Shown here piece by piece: positions 8,943 to 11,957 of a stretch of 11,957 nt of DNA. The translations under genes and the position numbers were made by a program. This DNA comes from an uncultured Bacteroidota bacterium (GTDB lineage: Bacteria; Bacteroidota; Bacteroidia; Chitinophagales; Chitinophagaceae): contig CAIRSV010000179.1 in NCBI GenBank assembly GCA_903881265.1, positions 1-11,957 of the forward strand. Reading direction: 5' to 3'. The notes under the pieces are model-generated. The model was not told the origin of the DNA, searched no databases, and worked only from the letters and a program-made list of their open reading frames with translations. Within the stretch, counting starts at the first letter, position 1. Every line of letters starts with the position of its first letter.

Positions 8943-9197
8943 TGTCATGCTTCGGCTGCGCTCAGCATGACAGCCCGAGCGAAGCAGAACATTATCATGC
9001 TGAGCGCAGCCTACTTGTTTTATGCTGAGACAAGTCATCAACTGTCATGCTGAGCGAAGCCGTCTTATGTCATGCTGAGCGCAGCCGTCTTATGTCATGC
9101 TGAGCGAAACCGACTTGTGTCATGCTGAGCGAAGCCTACTTGTTTTATGCTGAGACAGGTCATCAACTGTCATGCTGAGCGAAGCCGAAGCATGACA
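8943..9197. repeat. 25-bp-period REP-like array 1 (ten units)
   Basis: Units start at 8943, 8968, 8993, 9018, 9043, 9068, 9093, 9118, 9143 and 9168, exactly 25 bp apart. The typical unit is TGTCATGCTGAGCGMAGCC plus 6 variable bases (GTCTTA, GACTTG, TACTTG). The first unit is in inverted orientation. The 30-bp ends (8943-8972 and 9168-9197) are inverted copies with one mismatch, and each is itself palindromic at its edges (TGTCATGCT / AGCATGACA). Units 8993-9062 recur at 9118-9187 with 3 mismatches, a 125-bp (five-unit) duplication. The last unit ends 2 bp from the nuclease stop codon. Related palindromes are widespread in Bacteroidota genomes as far as I recall; their function is unknown. Confidence 0.9.
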
Positions 9198-9199
9198 CC

Positions 9200-9511
9200 C
9201 TAAGACCTATTTTTATGCGATGTCTCATTTTTGCAAGCAGCAAGTTTTCGTATTTCATCCCAGTTATCATTAAACAAGGCCTCTTTCTTTTTTCTGCTCC
9301 ATCCTTTCAATTGTTTTTCCCACGCAATAGCTTCAATTATATACCGAAAATGCCTACAATACTTGATTACAAGAGGTCTTCTTGAATAGGTATACGACTT
9401 GGGATTGATACCTGTATTATGCTCCATCAGTCTTCGTTCAATATTATTAGTCACACCTGTGTAATATGATTTGTCGGCACATTCAAGTATATAAACATAG
9501 TAATCATGCAT
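9200..9511 (-). CDS. Small GIY-YIG nuclease family protein
   Basis: The product is 103 aa, a full-length single-domain member of the YhbQ/UPF0213-like GIY-YIG group. The GIY motif is YVYIL (residues 5-9) and the YIG motif is YYTGVT (16-21), followed by NNIERRLMEHN with the catalytic Arg (R26 or R27). A helix AIAWEKQLKGWSRKKKEALF gives the likely metal-binding Glu (E65), so the active site looks intact. The C-terminus is Lys/Asn-rich. The fold cuts or nicks DNA; the cellular role of these small stand-alone members is poorly known. It lies alone between the two repeat arrays, with its stop 2 bp from array 1 and its start 91 bp from array 2. The ATG at 9511 just precedes the GIY strand and follows a -7 box by 4 nt. 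Confidence 0.88.
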   Translation of the reverse strand: MHDYYVYILECADKSYYTGVTNNIERRLMEHNTGINPKSYTYSRRPLVIKYCRHFRYIIEAIAWEKQLKGWSRKKKEALFNDNWDEIRKLAACKNETSHKNRS

Positions 9512-9515
9512 ACTT

Positions 9516-9523
9516 CAAAAATA
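9516..9523 (-). promoter_or_regulatory. Candidate -7 box for the GIY-YIG gene
   Basis: TATTTTTG on the minus strand matches TAnnTTTG and is followed by AAGT and the ATG. The 15-mer TATTTTTGAAGTATG differs in one base from the one at porZ. A possible -33 TTG lies at 9546-9548 with a 22-bp gap. The transcript would be nearly leaderless. The A/T-rich setting makes chance matches easier. Confidence 0.45.
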
Positions 9524-9602
9524 AAAAAAACTGTTTTATTGAACACAATTCATGCCTCTTTTTCTGTCTTCCCTTCGTATGAAATAGCGCACAATCATCC
9601 CC

Positions 9603-9831
9603 TGTCATGCTTCGGCTGCGCTCAGCATGACAGCCCGAGCGAAGCAGAACATTATCATGCTGAGCGAAGCCATCCACTGCATCCTGAGCGAAGCCATCAA
9701 CTGTCATGCTGAGCGCTGCCGTCTTATGTCATGCAGAGAGACGTCATCCACTGTCATGCTGAGCGCAGCCGAAGCATGACAACCCGAGCGCAGCCGCCTT
9801 ATGTCATACTGAGCACAGCCGAAGCATGACA
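9603..9831. repeat. 25-bp-period REP-like array 2
   Basis: Units start at 9603, 9628, 9653, 9678, 9702, 9727, 9752, 9777 and 9802: period 25 with a single 24-bp unit at 9678. It uses the same TGTCATGCTGAGCGMAGCC unit as array 1, and its first 64 bp belong to the 73-bp block identical in both arrays. The opening 30 bp (9603-9632) are the exact reverse complement of 9752-9781 and differ by two bases from the reverse complement of 9802-9831. Some units are worn (TGTCATGCAGAGAGACGTC). The array ends 44 bp before the ars operator, so it separates the nuclease gene from the ars operon. Open frames inside it are repeat artefacts. Confidence 0.88.
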
Positions 9832-9874
9832 CTGATTCCCAATCCACAATACTTAAAAATAACTATTATCATGA

Positions 9875-9906
9875 ATTTATATATCGTAATATTGCAATAT
9901 ATAAAT
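9875..9906. promoter_or_regulatory. ArsR operator / ars promoter palindrome
   Basis: A 32-bp near-perfect palindrome has arms ATTTATATAT and ATATATAAAT around a central AATATT; 14 of 16 base pairs are symmetric. It lies 6 bp upstream of the arsR ATG used here. A -7-like octamer TAATATTG (9887-9894) sits in its centre, so a bound dimeric repressor would cover the promoter. This fits the autoregulation known for ArsR proteins. The high A/T content makes some symmetry cheap, but the length is unusual. Confidence 0.65.
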
Positions 9907-9912
9907 ATAAAG

Positions 9913-10239
9913 ATGGGGGCTTCCAAGACAGCACATTTTACCAAGCAACAAAATTCTATTGCTACCATTGCAAAGGCCTTGGGGCATCCTGCACGAATTG
10001 CTATCATAGAGTACCTCCTAAAAGTCGATCACTGTATCTGCGGTGATATTGTCAACGAATTACCCTTGGCACAACCTACCATTTCACAACACTTAAAAGA
10101 ACTTAAAAATTGTGGTCTCATTAAAGGCACCATCGAGGGCACCGCTATCTGTTATTGCATCAATGAAAAAATGTTGAATACCTTTCAAAAACATTTTTCG
10201 GCCATCTCCGCTACCTTGACGAATAAAAAATGTTGCTGA
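9913..10239 (+). CDS. arsR: ArsR-family arsenic-responsive repressor
   Basis: The product is 108 aa from ATG 9913. It is a winged-helix SmtB/ArsR repressor: AKALGHPARIAIIEYLL, then the sensing segment DHCICGDIV (C41 and C43, matching the ELCVCDL segment of ArsR), then the recognition helix PLAQPTISQHLKELKNCGLI and the wing GTIEGTAICYCIN. As(III) binding to the cysteines should release the DNA. Extra cysteines are C80, C82 and a terminal C107-C108. An upstream in-frame ATG at 9826 lies inside the last repeat unit and one at 9871 just before the operator; both would add a tail with no ArsR similarity, so 9913 is preferred. It is the first gene of the ars operon, 35 bp before the next gene. Confidence 0.92.
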   Translation: MGASKTAHFTKQQNSIATIAKALGHPARIAIIEYLLKVDHCICGDIVNELPLAQPTISQHLKELKNCGLIKGTIEGTAICYCINEKMLNTFQKHFSAISATLTNKKCC

Positions 10240-10274
10240 TACACAACAAACACTAACGAATAAAACAAGAACAA

Positions 10275-10748
10275 ATGAATCTTTCATCTTTAAAAAAAAT
10301 TCTAGAAACAGCGAACCATCTAACGATTCAACTACCTAATGGGTCGCCTGTTCCTGCTCACTTTCATATCACCGAAATCGGTTTGCTTAGTAAACATTTT
10401 ATCGATTGCGGTGGCACTGTTCGCGAAGAGAAAGTGGCCACCCTGCAACTATGGACCGCCGATGATGTTGAACATAGATTATCTCCTACTAAACTTCATT
10501 CAATTATTACTATGTATGAAAAAAAAATTAGTCAGGATGATCTTGAACTTGAAGTGGAATATCAATCTGAAACCATCGGTAAATATGGTCTTGCCATTAA
10601 CGGAGATCAGTTGCAATTGTTGTCAACACAGACCAACTGTCTTGCACAGGATCAATGCGGAATACCAACAGAAAAAATAAAAATGAATTTATCCGAGCTA
10701 GGCACTGCACGCGCAAGCTGTTGCACACCAGGTGGAGGATGTTGTTAA
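10275..10748 (+). CDS. DUF6428-like protein of the ars operon
   Basis: The product is 157 aa, soluble, with no signal peptide or membrane segment. The sequence resembles a small family (DUF6428) that I recall beside arsR in Bacteroidota; the family name is from memory and its function is unknown. Visible features are an early HFHITEIG motif (H29, H31), C45 in FIDCGG, then C122 and C128 (TNCLAQDQCG), and a tail CCTPGGGCC with two vicinal cysteine pairs (C149-C150, C156-C157). Such a tail could bind As(III) or another thiophilic metal, as a chaperone, a buffer or a partner of ArsC or Acr3; this is inference. It lies between arsR (35 bp) and arsC (101 bp), same strand. Confidence 0.75.
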   Translation: MNLSSLKKILETANHLTIQLPNGSPVPAHFHITEIGLLSKHFIDCGGTVREEKVATLQLWTADDVEHRLSPTKLHSIITMYEKKISQDDLELEVEYQSETIGKYGLAINGDQLQLLSTQTNCLAQDQCGIPTEKIKMNLSELGTARASCCTPGGGCC

Positions 10749-10849
10749 ACCTTCACATCGTATAAGAATACTATTCATCATCCGTATCTATTCGCAAGAA
10801 AATTACAAGTAATGAATACGAAACATCCAATAAATCTCAATCGCGAATT

Positions 10850-11290
10850 ATGAAAAACATTCTCGTCTTATGCACTGGCAATAGTTGCCGAAGTCAAATT
10901 GCTCACGGCTATCTGCAACATTTTACGGATGCACAAAAAGTAACCATCTATAGCGCAGGTGTCGAAACACACGGTGTGAACCCTAAAGCGATTGCCATCA
11001 TGAAAGAAGATGGCATCGATATTTCAGCAAATACATCTAACAATATCACCGAATATTTCGGCGTTGACGTTGACTATATTATCACTGTCTGCGACAATGC
11101 GAAGGAACGTTGTCCGTACTTTCCATCGAAGGCAGTCAAACTGCATTATAACTTTCCCGACCCGGCAAAAGCCATAGGCAGTGAGGAAGACGTCATGGCG
11201 GAATTCAGAAGAGTACGCCAACTCATCAAAGAATATGTCATCAATTTTATACAAACAAATTTAACCGAAACACATCCATCTAACGCATAA
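10850..11290 (+). CDS. arsC: Arsenate reductase, thioredoxin-coupled (LMW-PTP fold)
   Basis: The product is 146 aa. It reduces As(V) to As(III) in the cytoplasm. The P-loop CTGNSCRS gives the nucleophile C8 and R14 (Cx5R). The redox pair is C81 and C88 in TVCDNAKERCPYFP, at the spacing of Staphylococcus aureus ArsC (C10, C82, C89), so thioredoxin coupling is expected. FPDP (D104) gives the general acid. The length is typical. The ATG at 10850 directly precedes the first beta strand (KNILVLC). The 101 bp upstream show no clear promoter; a 13-codon open frame (10812-10853) overlaps the start by 4 nt. acr3 follows after 10 bp, so the two are almost surely co-transcribed. Confidence 0.93.
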   Translation: MKNILVLCTGNSCRSQIAHGYLQHFTDAQKVTIYSAGVETHGVNPKAIAIMKEDGIDISANTSNNITEYFGVDVDYIITVCDNAKERCPYFPSKAVKLHYNFPDPAKAIGSEEDVMAEFRRVRQLIKEYVINFIQTNLTETHPSNA

Positions 11291-11300
11291 AACCAACCCT

Positions 11301-11957
11301 ATGTCTGCAACTACTTGCAACCCTACGATCAAACGAAAGAAACTGAGTTTTCTTGATCAATACCTCACTTTGTGGATTTTTCTTGCTATGTTGATCGGCA
11401 TTTCTACTGGCTATTTCATTCCTTCAATACCTGATGTCATCAACTCGTTCTCATCAGGCACAACCAATATTCCATTAGCCATCGGACTCATTTTAATGAT
11501 GTATCCGCCATTGGCGAAAGTTCGATTTGAGAAGATTCCAGCACTCTTCAGTAATCTCAAACTCTTTTCCTTATCGATGTTCATCACTTGGATCATCGGA
11601 CCATTTCTTATGTTTTGTTTATCAGTTCTTTTTCTGAACGACTATCCCGAATATATGCACGGATTAATATTAATTGGGATTGCACCTTGCATCGCCATGG
11701 TGATTGTATGGAACGAACTAGCCGAAGGCAATCGCGAATATGTCGCAGGCTTGGTTGGCATCAACAGCATTATGCAAGTCTTGTTTTTCAGCGCCTACGC
11801 CTACTTTTATCTGACCATCATGCCACCTCTTTTTGGCCTGAAGGGAATGGAAATCAATATCACGATTTCACAAATTGCGAAGACGGTGGGGATTTATCTT
11901 GGCATTCCGTTTGTGGCCGGTGTCATCAGCCGATATTCGCTGATTCGCCTGAAAGGC
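11301..11957 (+). CDS. acr3: Acr3-family arsenite efflux transporter, 3' truncated by window edge
   Basis: 219 codons are open from ATG 11301 to the window end; full Acr3 proteins are about 350-400 aa with ten helices. The visible part starts with a basic cytosolic segment (TIKRKKLSFLDQYLTLW), then hydrophobic helices, and contains GIAPCIAMVIVWNELAEGN with the conserved Cys (C130) in TM4 that Acr3 proteins need for As(III) transport. LMMYPPLAKVRFEKIP is also typical of the family. The protein exports arsenite across the inner membrane with the proton gradient. As the last visible gene, 10 bp after arsC, it completes the sense-reduce-export route. Some annotations name this gene arsB, but the sequence is Acr3 type. 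Confidence 0.93.
   Translation, partial: MSATTCNPTIKRKKLSFLDQYLTLWIFLAMLIGISTGYFIPSIPDVINSFSSGTTNIPLAIGLILMMYPPLAKVRFEKIPALFSNLKLFSLSMFITWIIGPFLMFCLSVLFLNDYPEYMHGLILIGIAPCIAMVIVWNELAEGNREYVAGLVGINSIMQVLFFSAYAYFYLTIMPPLFGLKGMEINITISQIAKTVGIYLGIPFVAGVISRYSLIRLKG

Larger units (their letters stand above)
8934..9831. mobile_element. Candidate array-nuclease-array unit (REP-like)
   Basis: Two 25-bp-period arrays enclose one GIY-YIG nuclease gene. A 73-bp stretch at 8934-9006 is identical to 9594-9666, so the gene lies between long direct repeats about 660 bp apart. Each array starts with a palindromic unit and ends with its inverted copy. No transposase, integrase or clear target-site duplication was found. 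Calling this a mobile or mobilisable unit is inference from the layout. The alternative is independent spread of REP-like repeats around an ordinary gene. Confidence 0.35.

Noticed and set aside
9504..9712. Open frames of 67-68 codons on both strands across array 2
   Set aside because: They read through the repeat units (peptides such as HAERSRSM and GCAQHDSPSEAEHYH), the 25-bp period shifts the frame from unit to unit, and both strands are open. They are repeat artefacts.
8943..9831. CRISPR array
   Set aside because: The period is 25 bp with only about 6 variable bases per unit, unit orientation changes at the ends, and no cas gene is nearby. A CRISPR would need spacers of about 25-40 bp.
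9826..9912. Longer arsR start at 9826 (137 aa)
   Set aside because: The first codon is inside the closing palindrome of array 2 and the added 29 residues run through the operator with no ArsR similarity. ATG 9913 gives a normal 108-aa ArsR.
10812..10853. 13-codon leader peptide upstream of arsC (stop overlaps the arsC ATG by 4 nt)
   Set aside because: The overlap could allow translational coupling, but the frame is too short to judge, has no visible ribosome site and no attenuator hairpin follows. Kept only as a note.

Overview
The window looks like chromosomal DNA of a Bacteroidota member, probably close to Chitinophagia/Sphingobacteriia. The reasons are: a type IX secretion (T9SS) C-terminal sorting domain on a partial gene, a PorZ-like T9SS component, -7 promoter boxes of the Bacteroidota form TAnnTTTG, A-rich regions instead of Shine-Dalgarno sites, a short CarB without the allosteric domain, and an ars operon of the Bacteroidota type. 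No rRNA, tRNA, CRISPR array or classical insertion sequence was seen.

Layout. Positions 1-203 (+) hold the last 66 codons of a secreted protein. It converges on recO (231-959, -), which follows porZ (1092-3371, -). A 93-bp divergent promoter region separates porZ from a 770-aa RND/MMPL-type membrane transporter (3465-5777, +). A hairpin terminator lies between that gene and the convergent carB (5844-8687, -). Between carB and the ars operon is a repeat-rich stretch (8934-9831): two arrays with a 25-bp period (8943-9197 and 9603-9831) flank one small GIY-YIG nuclease gene (9200-9511, -). The arsenic resistance operon runs to the window edge: arsR (9913-10239), a DUF6428-like gene (10275-10748), a thioredoxin-type arsC (10850-11290) and an acr3-type arsenite efflux gene cut off at 11957.

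How the genes work together. PorZ is part of the cell-surface attachment machinery that handles proteins carrying the type of C-terminal domain seen at 1-203. In the ars operon, ArsR would sense As(III) and repress from a 32-bp palindrome just upstream, ArsC would reduce arsenate to arsenite, and Acr3 would export arsenite. The DUF6428-like protein has a cysteine-rich tail, and its role is unknown.

The most interesting part is the array-nuclease-array unit. Both arrays keep a 25-bp register. Each opens with a palindromic unit and closes with its inverted copy, and a 73-bp stretch is identical in both. The array edge lies 2 bp from the nuclease stop codon. This resembles REP/REPIN elements with their associated transposase, but with a GIY-YIG nuclease as the possible partner. 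That link is inference.
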